Shown here in pieces: positions 1-7,426 of a stretch of 14,949 nucleotides of DNA. The translations under genes and the position numbers were made by a program. This stretch comes from Methylomonas sp. (GTDB lineage Bacteria > Pseudomonadota > Gammaproteobacteria > Methylococcales > Methylomonadaceae). Each line of letters begins with the position of its first letter. Within the stretch, counting starts at the first letter, position 1. The DNA is taken from positions 1 to 14,949 of the forward strand of contig JALXCS010000250.1 in NCBI GenBank assembly GCA_026990815.1, read 5' to 3'. Below the pieces are notes generated by a model that did not search any database, was not told where the DNA came from, and saw nothing but the letters and a program-made list of their open reading frames with translations.

Positions 1-256
1 GGGGCTAACGGGGCAAGATCAACCCGTTATTGATTTTTTAGTATCTGAAGATATTGTTCAAGAATATTTTGAAACTATGTGTGATTTTCTGGAGCATTGG
101 ATACCTTTTTTCAAGGAAGAAAATCGTAGTTATCTGACTATTGCTATTGGTTGTACTGGAGGTCAACATCGATCTGTGTTTTTAGCCGAAAAACTCGCCA
201 GAAAACTAGATCAGAGCAGCATAAAAACTATTGTCCATCACAGAGAGCTTAGTTAG
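1..256 (+). CDS. rapZ: RNase adaptor protein RapZ, C-terminal part (5' end outside window)
   Basis: The frame starting at base 2 is open from the window edge to a TAG at 254-256 and gives the last 84 residues of a protein whose family is usually about 285 long. The visible part contains TGQDQPVIDFL and then the conserved IAIGCTGGQHRSVFLAEKLA motif, which is diagnostic of the RapZ/YvcJ C-terminal domain. In enterobacteria this domain binds the small RNA GlmZ and presents it to RNase E, controlling glucosamine-6-phosphate synthase; the N-terminal Walker-type nucleotide-binding domain lies outside the window. It is in the same direction as mgtE, 83 bp upstream, with no obvious terminator between them. 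Family assignment is secure; the sRNA role in this organism is inferred from homologues. Confidence 0.93.
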   Translation, partial: GLTGQDQPVIDFLVSEDIVQEYFETMCDFLEHWIPFFKEENRSYLTIAIGCTGGQHRSVFLAEKLARKLDQSSIKTIVHHRELS

Positions 257-339
257 ATAACAGTTTTGAAAAAAACTCGAATAATCTGATGACATTTAAG
301 AGCATTGATTTCAGTCGATCTTAACTAGAAGAAAATAAT

Positions 340-1695
340 ATGCCAGCTACCCAAAAAATTGACCATAGAAAAGAGTATTTACAGAAGGTCTCAGCTCTGC
401 TGAAGGAAGGGGCTTTAAATGAGGTAAGACTGTATTTTCATTCTCTGCATCCAGCAGAAATAGCAACAGTCCTGGAGAGTTTGCCAGTTGAAGATCGAAA
501 AAAAGTATGGTCTCTTATTCCTCCTTCAATTATGGGGAATATCCTCGTTGGTTTGCATGAGGAGGTTGCGCAAGGTCTTATCGAAATGACCAGTAACGCT
601 GATTTAATAAAAGCAGCAAGTAGTTTAGATTCTGATGACTTAGTTGATTTGCTCCAGGTTATGCCAGAATCTCTGGTAGCCAAAATTCTAAAAAAATTAG
701 GCAAAGAGCAGGGAGCAAGATTAGAGTCGGCACTTTCTTATGAAGAGAGCACTGCTGGCGGGTTAATGCAACTGGAAGTGTTAACCACAAGGAAAGATGT
801 CACCTTGGATACGGTTTTGCGCTATCTGCGCAGGCGTGGTGAAATTCCTAAGGCGACTGAGAGTTTGATTGTCACAGATAGAGATAACATTGTTCTGGGG
901 GTGCTTCCAATCACTGTGTTGTTGACTAAGCCACCTGAATCACTGGTATCTGATTGGATGGATAAGAGTGTTGTATTAATCCCTTATAATATGCCTGCCG
1001 TAGATGTTGCGATGCTCTTTGAGCAGCGGGATTTAATCTCGGCCCCAGTGGTGGCGGAAAATAATCGCTTGTTGGGAATAATAACGATTGATGATGTCGT
1101 TGATGTTATCAGGGATCAGGCGGATCACTCCTTCATGAGTATGGCGGGTCTGGATGAAGAGCACGATATGTTTGCTCCGGTTATTGATAGTGCCAAACGT
1201 AGAGCAGTCTGGCTGGGCGTCAATTTGCTGACTGCTTTTTTTGCTTCCTGGGTTATCGATATTTATGAAGATACGATAGATCAAATTGTTGCTTTGGCTG
1301 TGTTGATGCCAATTGTTGCAAGTATGGGTGGAATTGCCGGTAGTCAGACTCTAACATTAGTTGTTCGTGGATTAGCGCTTCGGCAGATCGGTGCGAGCAA
1401 TGCATTAAATTTGATTGTCAAGGAGCTTTCCATCGGTGCAATAAACGGAGTCGCATGGGCTGTCATTGTTGCGATAATTGCAGGAGTCTGGTTCGGTCCC
1501 AGTATTGGCTTTTTACTGGGTGCAGCCTTAGTCATTAACCTGATTTGTGCGGCTCTTGCCGGGGCGGGGATTCCACTTGTATTACAAAAACTAGGGGTCG
1601 ATCCTGCTCTTGCTGGCGGGGTGCTGCTGACCACGGTTACTGATGTGGTCGGGTTTATGGCCTTCTTAGGGCTGGCGACTGTTATGCTATTATAG
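340..1695 (+). CDS. mgtE: Magnesium transporter MgtE
   Basis: The 451-residue product has the full MgtE layout and family length: a helical N domain of HEAT-like repeats (about residues 10-130, with the LHPAEIA motif), a pair of CBS domains (about 135-260, including LLGIITIDDVVDVI), and a C-terminal membrane domain from about residue 288 with five hydrophobic helices. The conserved membrane-domain stretches GGIAGSQ and DPALAGGVLLTTVTDVVGF are present. The family is a homodimeric inner-membrane Mg2+ channel gated by Mg2+ binding to the N and CBS domains. The ATG is preceded by a purine-rich AGAAGAAAA that could serve as ribosome binding site. No Mg2+ riboswitch is evident in the short 83-bp leader. 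An intrinsic terminator follows immediately. In several gammaproteobacteria rapZ and mgtE are linked through PTS genes; none lie between them here. Confidence 0.96.
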   Translation: MPATQKIDHRKEYLQKVSALLKEGALNEVRLYFHSLHPAEIATVLESLPVEDRKKVWSLIPPSIMGNILVGLHEEVAQGLIEMTSNADLIKAASSLDSDDLVDLLQVMPESLVAKILKKLGKEQGARLESALSYEESTAGGLMQLEVLTTRKDVTLDTVLRYLRRRGEIPKATESLIVTDRDNIVLGVLPITVLLTKPPESLVSDWMDKSVVLIPYNMPAVDVAMLFEQRDLISAPVVAENNRLLGIITIDDVVDVIRDQADHSFMSMAGLDEEHDMFAPVIDSAKRRAVWLGVNLLTAFFASWVIDIYEDTIDQIVALAVLMPIVASMGGIAGSQTLTLVVRGLALRQIGASNALNLIVKELSIGAINGVAWAVIVAIIAGVWFGPSIGFLLGAALVINLICAALAGAGIPLVLQKLGVDPALAGGVLLTTVTDVVGFMAFLGLATVMLL

Positions 1696-1702
1696 AATTT
1701 TT

Positions 1703-1745
1703 CCCAATTCAGCATTCTGGCCTTGCTGAATTGGGAGGTTTTTTT
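1703..1745 (+). terminator. Intrinsic terminator of mgtE
   Basis: A perfect 12-bp stem (CCCAATTCAGCA at 1703-1714 pairing with TGCTGAATTGGG at 1724-1735) closes a 9-nt loop and is followed, after AGG, by seven T residues at 1739-1745. It begins 8 bases after the mgtE stop codon. Read on the minus strand the hairpin is followed by A residues rather than T, so it should not act as a classical terminator for the convergent min operon. Confidence 0.9.
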
Positions 1746-1781
1746 AAAAGTGAAATATCAGAGTTTGGATAATTACTGTTT

Positions 1782-1988
1782 TTACTCGACAAGTGTCAGC
1801 ATTTCAGTCCGGCCTTGTTGCTCGATTGATATTTTTTGTTCACGGGCCAGCCACCCGATAGCGCGTTGAACATCATTTTTGTTAAGGCCAGTGCCATTGG
1901 CTATTTTATTGACACTGGATGCGCCGTTGGTGTCCAGGAATTTCCACACTTTTCCTGCGGAATTGCCAATTGATGTGCTTAAGCTCAT
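1782..1988 (-). CDS. Small winged helix-turn-helix protein, DUF2582 type
   Basis: This 68-residue protein resembles the DUF2582 winged-helix family (PF10771). The visible pattern is a first helix (AGKVWKFLDTNG), a helix-turn-helix segment SSVNKIANGTGLNKNDVQRAIGW and a C-terminal beta wing (KISIEQQGRTEMLTL). Family function is unknown; a DNA-binding or protein-protein role is only implied by the fold. The ATG has a good ribosome binding site (AGGAG, four to five bases upstream) and lies just 12 bp downstream of the minE stop codon on the same strand, so it is almost certainly the fourth gene of the min operon. No T-rich hairpin terminator was found directly downstream on this strand. The gene is real by length, ribosome site and family pattern; its role beside MinE is open. 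Confidence 0.85.
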   Translation of the reverse strand: MSLSTSIGNSAGKVWKFLDTNGASSVNKIANGTGLNKNDVQRAIGWLAREQKISIEQQGRTEMLTLVE

Positions 1989-2000
1989 AATATTCTCCTG

Positions 2001-2282
2001 TTAATTTCTTGATGCATGAGATTCTTTTTGCTGGGCGTCAGGGAGTATGATGTTTAACTCCAAAGTTTCCTGTTCATCATCCTGCTCAAAAATAACTGAA
2101 ATATCTTCTTGATCAACATGAACATATTTTCGGACAACTTCAAGCAGTTCTTGTTGCAGTCTGGGCAAATACGATGGTTGATGCTGAGATGCCCGCTCAT
2201 GGGCAACAAGAATTTGAAGTCTCTCTTTGGCTATCGAGGCAGATTTGGGTTTAGATTTTTTAAAGTAATCCAATAAACTCAT
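2001..2282 (-). CDS. minE: Cell division topological specificity factor MinE
   Basis: The 93-residue protein has the MinE arrangement: an N-terminal amphipathic membrane-binding segment (MSLLDYFKKSK), the MinD-interacting stretch AKERLQILVAHERA (about residues 18-31), and a C-terminal topological specificity domain with LPRLQQELLEVVRKYV and the beta strand LELNIILP. MinE stimulates MinD ATP hydrolysis and drives the pole-to-pole oscillation that leaves mid-cell free of the MinCD division inhibitor. Its ATG abuts the minD stop codon with no intervening base, and its GGGAG ribosome site lies inside the end of minD, which suggests translational coupling that would fix the MinD:MinE ratio. Confidence 0.96.
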   Translation of the reverse strand: MSLLDYFKKSKPKSASIAKERLQILVAHERASQHQPSYLPRLQQELLEVVRKYVHVDQEDISVIFEQDDEQETLELNIILPDAQQKESHASRN

Positions 2283-3095
2283 TTATTTGCTCCCGAACAA
2301 CTTGCTTAAAATGCCCTTTTTTTCTTCGTAAATAAAGCGGTGCGGTACATCTTCGCCCAAATATCGCGCGACTATATCACTATAGGCCCGACCGGCATCA
2401 CTTTGCTCATCCAATATAACAGGTGTTCCGGCATTCGAAGCATTTAATACAGATTGAGATTCTGGAATAACTCCTAGCAAGTGTAAGGATAAAATTTCCT
2501 GAACATCATCAACACTAAGCATTTCACCCAGATTGACTCTTTTGGGCGAATAACGAGAAAGCAAAAGGTATTCCTTGATTGGGTCTTTGTTTTGTTCGGC
2601 GCGTCGGGATTTGCTTGATAGAATTCCTAGCATCCGGTCTGAATCTCTTACAGAAGCGACTTCAGGATTGGTTACAACAAACGCATCATCCGCATAGTAC
2701 ATTGCCAGGTGCGCACCTTTTTCAATTCCCGCTGGGGAATCACAAACAATATATTTAAATGTTTTACTGAGTTCATCAAGAACTTGGCCAACACCTTCTA
2801 GCGTCAAAGCATCTTTATCACGCGTTTGAGAAGCTGGGAGCACATATAGTTGATTACAGCGCTTATCTTTTATTAACGCTTGATTGAGTGACGCTTCTTC
2901 ATTTATGACATTTATGAAGTCATAGACCACGCGTCGCTCACAACCCATAATCAAGTCGAGATTACGCAAGCCGACATCAAAATCAATAACAGCGGTTTTA
3001 TGACCTCTCTTTGCAAGGCCCATGGCAATAGCTGCGCTCGTCGTGGTTTTTCCGACGCCGCCTTTTCCGGATGTTACGACGATAATTCTAGCCAA
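2283..3095 (-). CDS. minD: Septum site-determining ATPase MinD
   Basis: The 270-residue product carries the deviant Walker A motif GKGGVGKTT at residues 10-18, the switch region DFDVGLRNLDLIMGCERR and DSPAGIE, and ends in an amphipathic membrane-targeting helix (KKGILSKLFGSK). MinD dimerises with ATP on the inner membrane, recruits MinC to block FtsZ assembly, and is released by MinE. The start codon at 3095-3093 is TTG, giving the family N-terminus MARIIVVTSGKGG; no in-frame ATG gives a better N-terminus. A strong AAGGGGG ribosome site lies 9 bases upstream, within the 22-bp gap after minC, and probably compensates for the weak start codon. Length is exactly as expected for the family. Confidence 0.97.
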   Translation of the reverse strand: MARIIVVTSGKGGVGKTTTSAAIAMGLAKRGHKTAVIDFDVGLRNLDLIMGCERRVVYDFINVINEEASLNQALIKDKRCNQLYVLPASQTRDKDALTLEGVGQVLDELSKTFKYIVCDSPAGIEKGAHLAMYYADDAFVVTNPEVASVRDSDRMLGILSSKSRRAEQNKDPIKEYLLLSRYSPKRVNLGEMLSVDDVQEILSLHLLGVIPESQSVLNASNAGTPVILDEQSDAGRAYSDIVARYLGEDVPHRFIYEEKKGILSKLFGSK

Positions 3096-3117
3096 TGGAT
3101 TTTTCCCCCTTCATAAA

Positions 3118-3855
3118 TTATAAATATTCAATTACTAAATTTTGTTCATTAAGAAATAATTGTACAGGTTTGCCTGTTGAAATGTCATTGAGGTCATCAC
3201 TAATTTTATAAATGCCATCAATAGAAACAAGTTCGGCCTGAAGGTCAGAACAGAAGATACGGCTATTATTGTTACCTTGAACGCCAGCTAAGGCTCTGCC
3301 TCTTAAGGTGCCATAGATGTGAATGTTTCCTTCTGCCATAATTTCGCTTCCGGCACTTACTTGACTAAGTACTATTAAATCTCCGTGCGCGTATACTCTC
3401 TGCCCTGAGCGGACAGGATGGGTAATAATCTTGGTTTGATTTTTTTCATTATCCGATTGTTGGTCTATAACAGGTGCAGGTTCAATTTTTTGTGGTTTTG
3501 GTGTGGGTCTGTTCGTTTGCGTAGCAGACTGGACTGGAATGCCCAATTCATTCGCAATGATGTTATGTTCCGGCTTGCCACCCCGGATACCAACAAGTAT
3601 AAAATTGTGGTTTCTAACGATGCCAAACAAGGCCTTCAAATCAATCTCTTTAGTGGATTTGACAAGACTATCCAAATCAATAATCAGCGGTGAGTTTTTG
3701 AAAAATTCTGGTGCTTGCTGTACTTTAAATGCGAGTTGGTCAGAAATAAGATGAAGATCATATTTATTCAGGACCAGTAAAGGAACAGTAAAAGAACTGC
3801 TTTTAAGCTCAAGCACAGGCCGTTGAGTTGTGGTGTTTTGTGGATTCGAAGACAT
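3118..3855 (-). CDS. minC: Septum site-determining protein MinC
   Basis: The 245-residue protein has two parts: an N-terminal FtsZ-inhibiting domain (about 14-110, with the family-like stretch FFKNSPLIIDLDSL), a charged and proline-rich linker (about 120-150), and a C-terminal beta-helix domain with GQRVYAHGDLIVLSQVSAG, AEGNIHIYGTLRGRALAG and a conserved SIDGIY segment, which dimerises and binds MinD. MinC inhibits FtsZ ring formation away from mid-cell. It is the first gene of the minCDE operon. Its ATG has little Shine-Dalgarno character upstream (TACGG directly before the start), in contrast to minD and minE, so initiation may be weak. It is transcribed divergently from thiC. Confidence 0.95.
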   Translation of the reverse strand: MSSNPQNTTTQRPVLELKSSSFTVPLLVLNKYDLHLISDQLAFKVQQAPEFFKNSPLIIDLDSLVKSTKEIDLKALFGIVRNHNFILVGIRGGKPEHNIIANELGIPVQSATQTNRPTPKPQKIEPAPVIDQQSDNEKNQTKIITHPVRSGQRVYAHGDLIVLSQVSAGSEIMAEGNIHIYGTLRGRALAGVQGNNNSRIFCSDLQAELVSIDGIYKISDDLNDISTGKPVQLFLNEQNLVIEYL

Positions 3856-3897
3856 CCGTATTTATTAGGATTGAAATTACTCTGTTATTTGACGCAA

Positions 3898-3908
3898 ATT
3901 TTAACACT
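3898..3908 (-). promoter_or_regulatory. Candidate extended -10 promoter for minC operon
   Basis: On the minus strand the sequence AGTGTTAAAAT contains TG, one base, then TAAAAT (five of six matches to TATAAT), the arrangement of an extended -10 element. It would start transcription near 3891, about 36 bases before the minC ATG. No good -35 lies at 17 bases; a T-rich run occupies that place. This is by eye only. Confidence 0.3.
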
Positions 3909-4011
3909 GCTAATAAAAAAAAGCATTGTTCAATGATAGAAATCCATGTTTTTGATTTTGTATGGTAAAAAGTAATTGCGGGTAGTTTATACTGATAAAA
4001 TGACTTGAGGC

Positions 4012-4040
4012 TTGCATTACTGCCAGTTATCCTTTATTTT
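4012..4040 (+). promoter_or_regulatory. Candidate sigma-70 promoter for thiC leader
   Basis: TTGCAT (4012-4017) and TATTTT (4035-4040) are separated by 17 bases and would start transcription around 4047, directly before the TPP aptamer. Both hexamers match the consensus only partly, but spacing and position fit. The rest of the 344-bp gap between minC and thiC (3909-4011) shows nothing else I can name; a TATACT at 3988-3993 lacks a -35 partner. Confidence 0.35.
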
Positions 4041-4054
4041 AACTATTCCCAAAA

Positions 4055-4160
4055 GGCTAGGGGTGCTTAGGGAAAGACTGCTTATACTAAGCCTTTTTTC
4101 CAAAAAGCTGAGACAAACCCTTTGAACCTGATTCCGGTTAATCCCGGCGTAGGAAAGCCA
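4055..4160 (+). ncRNA. TPP (THI-box) riboswitch
   Basis: The conserved aptamer elements occur in order: P1 strand GGCT (4055-4058), GGGG (4060-4063) opposite ACCC (4117-4120) for P2, an extended P3 arm with GCTTAG (4065-4070) pairing with CTAAGC (4087-4092), the pyrimidine-sensing GCTGAGA (4107-4113), then CCCTTTGAACCTGAT (4118-4132), P5 (CCGG at 4134-4137 with CCGG at 4144-4147), and GCGTAGG with AGCC (4156-4159) closing P1. These motifs bind the aminopyrimidine and pyrophosphate moieties of thiamine pyrophosphate. No T-tracted terminator follows; the thiC ribosome site AGGAG (4189-4193) lies about 30 bases downstream, so control of translation initiation by sequestration is the likely mechanism, as usual for Gram-negative thiC. 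Confidence 0.96.
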
Positions 4161-4199
4161 ATTTTTCTGCGCTATGTTGTTGTATTTTAGGAGATAAGC

Positions 4200-6068
4200 A
4201 TGAGCGCTATCCGCAAAGAAATTTCATCCAACCCAGAAGCCAGTGTCAAAATTGACTCTTATCCTGCTTCTAAGAAAGTCTATATCCAAGGTAGCCGACC
4301 CGATATTCGTGTGCCGATGAGAAAAATCAGTTTATCTGATACTCCTGCATCTTTTGGCGCAGAAAAAAATGGGCCTGTTTTTGTTTATGATACATCAGGT
4401 GTTTATACGGACCCAGATGTTAACGTTGATTTACAAAAAGGGCTGGCCGCAATACGGAGTACATGGATCGAAGAACGTCAAGACACGGAATTATTATCTG
4501 GGCCTAGTTCCAAATATGGTCAAGAACGTTTGACCGACAAATCTACCGCGCATCTCCGGTTTGAGCATATACGCCCCCCCTTACGGGCGAAACCGGGAGA
4601 AAATGTGACGCAGGTGCATTATGCCCGGCAGGGAATTATTACACCCGAAATGGAATTTATTGCCATTCGTGAAAATCAAAACCTGGATGAGATGCGTGAT
4701 TTATATAAAAACCAGCATCCTGGACAGTCATTTGGAGCATCAATTCAGGCAAGAATTACCCCGGAATTCGTTAGAGACGAAGTTGCAAGAGGCCGGGCGA
4801 TTATTCCTGCCAATATCAATCATCCAGAGCTTGAACCGATGATTATTGGCCGTAATTTTTTGGTCAAAGTGAATGGTAATTTGGGTAATTCTGCGGTAAC
4901 TTCTTCCATCGAAGAAGAAGTGGAAAAAATGCTTTGGGGAATTCGTTGGGGTGGCGATACCATCATGGATCTCTCCACCGGTAAAAATATTCATGAAACG
5001 CGGGAATGGATGTTACGAAACTCACCCGTTCCAATTGGTACGGTGCCGATTTATCAAGCACTTGAAAAAGTTGATGGCAAAGCCGAAGAATTAACCTGGG
5101 AAATTTATCGGGATACTTTGATTGAGCAGGCCGAACAAGGAGTGGATTATTTTACCATTCATGCGGGAGTACGTTTACATCATGTGCCATTAACGGCTAA
5201 AAGGCTGACCGGGATTGTGTCTCGTGGTGGTTCAATTATGGCAAAATGGTGTCTTGCCCATCATACTGAGAGCTTTCTTTACACGAATTTTGAAGAAATT
5301 TGTGAAATCATGAAAGCTTACGATGTTTCATTCTCGCTGGGTGATGGTCTAAGGCCAGGTTCAATTGCAGATGCAAATGACGAAGCTCAGTTTGCGGAAC
5401 TGGAAACCCTGGGAGAGTTAACGAAAATTGCCTGGCAACATGACGTTCAAACTATGATCGAAGGGCCGGGACATGTGCCATTACATATGGTCAAAATCAA
5501 TATGGAAAAACAATTGGAGGATTGTTTTGAAGCGCCATTTTATACTTTAGGCCCTTTAACGACAGATATTGCACCGGGTTATGATCATATTACTTCTGCG
5601 ATTGGTGCCGCCAATATTGGTTGGTACGGCTGTGCGATGCTGTGTTATGTAACCCAGAAAGAACATTTAGGTTTGCCAAATAAACAAGATGTGCGTGAAG
5701 GCATTGTCACTTATAAAATTGCAGCTCATGCCGCAGATTTGGCAAAAGGTCATCCTGGCGCTCAGGCTAGGGATAATGCAATGTCCAAGGCACGTTTTGA
5801 ATTTCGTTGGGAGGATCAATTTAACTTGGGACTCGATCCTGAAAAGGCAAGATCCTTTCATGATGAAACTTTGCCAAAAGATTCAGCTAAAGTTGCTCAT
5901 TTTTGTTCAATGTGCGGTCCGCATTTCTGCTCCATGAAAATCAGCCAGGATGTGCGTGAGTATGCAGAAAAAAAAGGGCTTGACGAGCAGGAAGCATTAA
6001 AAGTCGGAATGGAAGAAAAATCCAAGGAATTTCTTGAAGAAGGTGCGGATATTTACCACAAGCTTTAG
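4200..6068 (+). CDS. thiC: Phosphomethylpyrimidine synthase ThiC
   Basis: The 622-residue protein is full length for the long proteobacterial ThiC. It begins with the extra N-terminal ThiC-associated domain (about 20-110, with GSRPDIRVPMR), followed by the catalytic barrel with MRDLYKNQHPGQSFGA, HAGVRLHH and IEGPGHVPLHMV, and ends with the radical-SAM cluster motif CSMCGPHFC, with C569, C572 and C577 as a CX2CX4C ligand set. ThiC converts 5-aminoimidazole ribotide to HMP phosphate, the pyrimidine half of thiamine, using S-adenosylmethionine and a 4Fe-4S cluster in the cytoplasm. The ATG has AGGAG six bases upstream. A TPP riboswitch precedes it, so it should be turned off by thiamine pyrophosphate. 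No other thi gene follows; the gene appears monocistronic. Confidence 0.98.
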   Translation: MSAIRKEISSNPEASVKIDSYPASKKVYIQGSRPDIRVPMRKISLSDTPASFGAEKNGPVFVYDTSGVYTDPDVNVDLQKGLAAIRSTWIEERQDTELLSGPSSKYGQERLTDKSTAHLRFEHIRPPLRAKPGENVTQVHYARQGIITPEMEFIAIRENQNLDEMRDLYKNQHPGQSFGASIQARITPEFVRDEVARGRAIIPANINHPELEPMIIGRNFLVKVNGNLGNSAVTSSIEEEVEKMLWGIRWGGDTIMDLSTGKNIHETREWMLRNSPVPIGTVPIYQALEKVDGKAEELTWEIYRDTLIEQAEQGVDYFTIHAGVRLHHVPLTAKRLTGIVSRGGSIMAKWCLAHHTESFLYTNFEEICEIMKAYDVSFSLGDGLRPGSIADANDEAQFAELETLGELTKIAWQHDVQTMIEGPGHVPLHMVKINMEKQLEDCFEAPFYTLGPLTTDIAPGYDHITSAIGAANIGWYGCAMLCYVTQKEHLGLPNKQDVREGIVTYKIAAHAADLAKGHPGAQARDNAMSKARFEFRWEDQFNLGLDPEKARSFHDETLPKDSAKVAHFCSMCGPHFCSMKISQDVREYAEKKGLDEQEALKVGMEEKSKEFLEEGADIYHKL

Positions 6069-6175
6069 ATTTTTTATAGGGGGGATGTCAGGGATGAAGT
6101 CCCGTGCGTTTCATAAGAAAAAGGCATGTCCAAGCTTCCTTTAGATTCTGAGGAGTAATTAGGCTTGCCATTATT

Positions 6176-6222
6176 GCATTGTGTATCATACGTAAACATT
6201 TTTTTACAATGCTAGTTTTTTT
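6176..6222 (+). terminator. Probable intrinsic terminator of thiC
   Basis: GCATTGT (6176-6182) pairs with ACAATGC (6206-6212); the 23-nt loop can fold further or compete through GTAAA/TTTAC. It is followed after TAG by seven T residues (6216-6222). The T-tract overlaps the stop codon of the convergent permease gene. The long loop makes the call moderate. The preceding 107 bases (6069-6175) hold only a short GGGA/TCCC hairpin at 6091-6103. Confidence 0.5.
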
Positions 6223-7417
6223 AGAGCTCACGAAGTCCATCCGTTGGTTCACCTTTTATGGTTCTGAAGCCAGCCAATAATGCTGAGCAGAATGCCGCAA
6301 AAATGGTGATAGCGAACGCTAGAAAATAATGGGTAGGCAACAAGCGGCAAATATTAGCAGCATCCTTTAGTTCAGAAATAAAGTGGCTTATAGTAAATGC
6401 AACAAATTGAAAAATAATAACGGCCAATATCCAGCCAAGGCAAGCAGTTAACATTGCCTGAATAACCGGGAAGCAAATAATTTCGCTGGTCCGAAAGCCG
6501 GTCAAACGTAAAATACAGAGTTCCTTGTATTTTCGGTCAACATTGGCCCAAAGGCTGGCACCAAGAGAAAGAACATAGCCAATTATACTGGTAAACGCCA
6601 CAACCCAATAAACTGATGTCAAATTTTCATCCAGTTTTTTTACCGTAGCAATTTCATGGGCGCGGGTTCTAACGTCAATTCCTTGTTTGTTTAACCATTG
6701 TTTTAGTGGTTCAACATCATTGATTGTTCGAGCAAATAATCGGAAACCAGTGTAGTAATACTGTAATTTGTCTGGTTTTCCTGGCCAACCAAGTTCAGGT
6801 ACAGAATGGCCGTCACGAAAATTTTCCAGAGCCTCAACTAAATTCAGAGAACAAAAAGCGCCATCCCGATTAAATGATTGGCTTTCAGCGATTGCTTGAA
6901 CTTTAAGTTTCATGTGTACCCTTTGGGTTTGGTTTTTGTATATTCTGGATATACTTCCATCAATGATATCCCCGGGTTTTACTGATAATTTATTGGCGGC
7001 GCTTTTCGATAAAATAATGGCATCAATTTGTTTAGGAGGTTTAGTTATTTCTGGAAGTAAAGGGTCGTGTTCAGCAGTTGGGATCAGCTCTACATTTAAA
7101 ATTGATTTGGAGGTTTTACTTTTTAATTGAATATTGGCGGCCAGATTTCTCTTGAGAGGGATAACAAACGTCACATCAGAGCGATTGTATATTTCTTTAA
7201 ACCATTCTTGGGGGATATGTCTACTATTTACGGGTCGTAATTCCCGGTTGCGTGGTTCTTCAACAAGTTGAGAAACCATGCCGCCGATGATGCCAAATTT
7301 CAATCCAAATAAAATCATCAGCGGAGCGAGTATTGATGCTAGCGCTAAAATATGACATATTGAAATTTGCCATTCATGAAAGTAGTCTCGGGCGGCAAGT
7401 CTGAAAATTTTAAACAT
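6221..7417 (-). CDS. FtsX/MacB-like ABC permease, TagS-like
   Basis: The 398-residue protein has the topology of the FtsX/MacB permease superfamily: a first membrane helix at about 18-48, a large periplasmic domain (about 50-265), and three further helices at about 267-291, 316-345 and 364-384. The motif CILRLTGFRTSEI just after helix 2 is the typical cytoplasmic coupling segment of FtsX-like permeases. Such proteins, with their ATPase, usually transmit mechanical force to periplasmic partners or extrude lipids and peptides rather than import solutes. The gene starts 9 bp after the stop of the ABC ATPase and is its obvious partner. Because this pair lies next to a PpkA-like vWA protein, I consider it closest in role to TagS of the Pseudomonas TagQRST system; that comparison is from memory of architecture and gene order, not an alignment. 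LolC/LolE-like function is an alternative. Confidence 0.85.
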   Translation of the reverse strand: MFKIFRLAARDYFHEWQISICHILALASILAPLMILFGLKFGIIGGMVSQLVEEPRNRELRPVNSRHIPQEWFKEIYNRSDVTFVIPLKRNLAANIQLKSKTSKSILNVELIPTAEHDPLLPEITKPPKQIDAIILSKSAANKLSVKPGDIIDGSISRIYKNQTQRVHMKLKVQAIAESQSFNRDGAFCSLNLVEALENFRDGHSVPELGWPGKPDKLQYYYTGFRLFARTINDVEPLKQWLNKQGIDVRTRAHEIATVKKLDENLTSVYWVVAFTSIIGYVLSLGASLWANVDRKYKELCILRLTGFRTSEIICFPVIQAMLTACLGWILAVIIFQFVAFTISHFISELKDAANICRLLPTHYFLAFAITIFAAFCSALLAGFRTIKGEPTDGLREL

Positions 7418-7426
7418 ACAGAAAGA

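Noticed and set aside
257..275. AGTTTT-GAAA-AAAACT hairpin after rapZ.
   Set aside because: The stem is purely AT with one G-C pair and has no T-tract; it cannot be supported as a terminator.
6085..6144. A tiny open frame (19 codons from 6085, 16 from 6094) just after thiC with a G-run before it.
   Set aside because: It is very short, the G-run directly abuts the first ATG, and the peptide has no recognisable signal or precursor features; chance is the simpler explanation.
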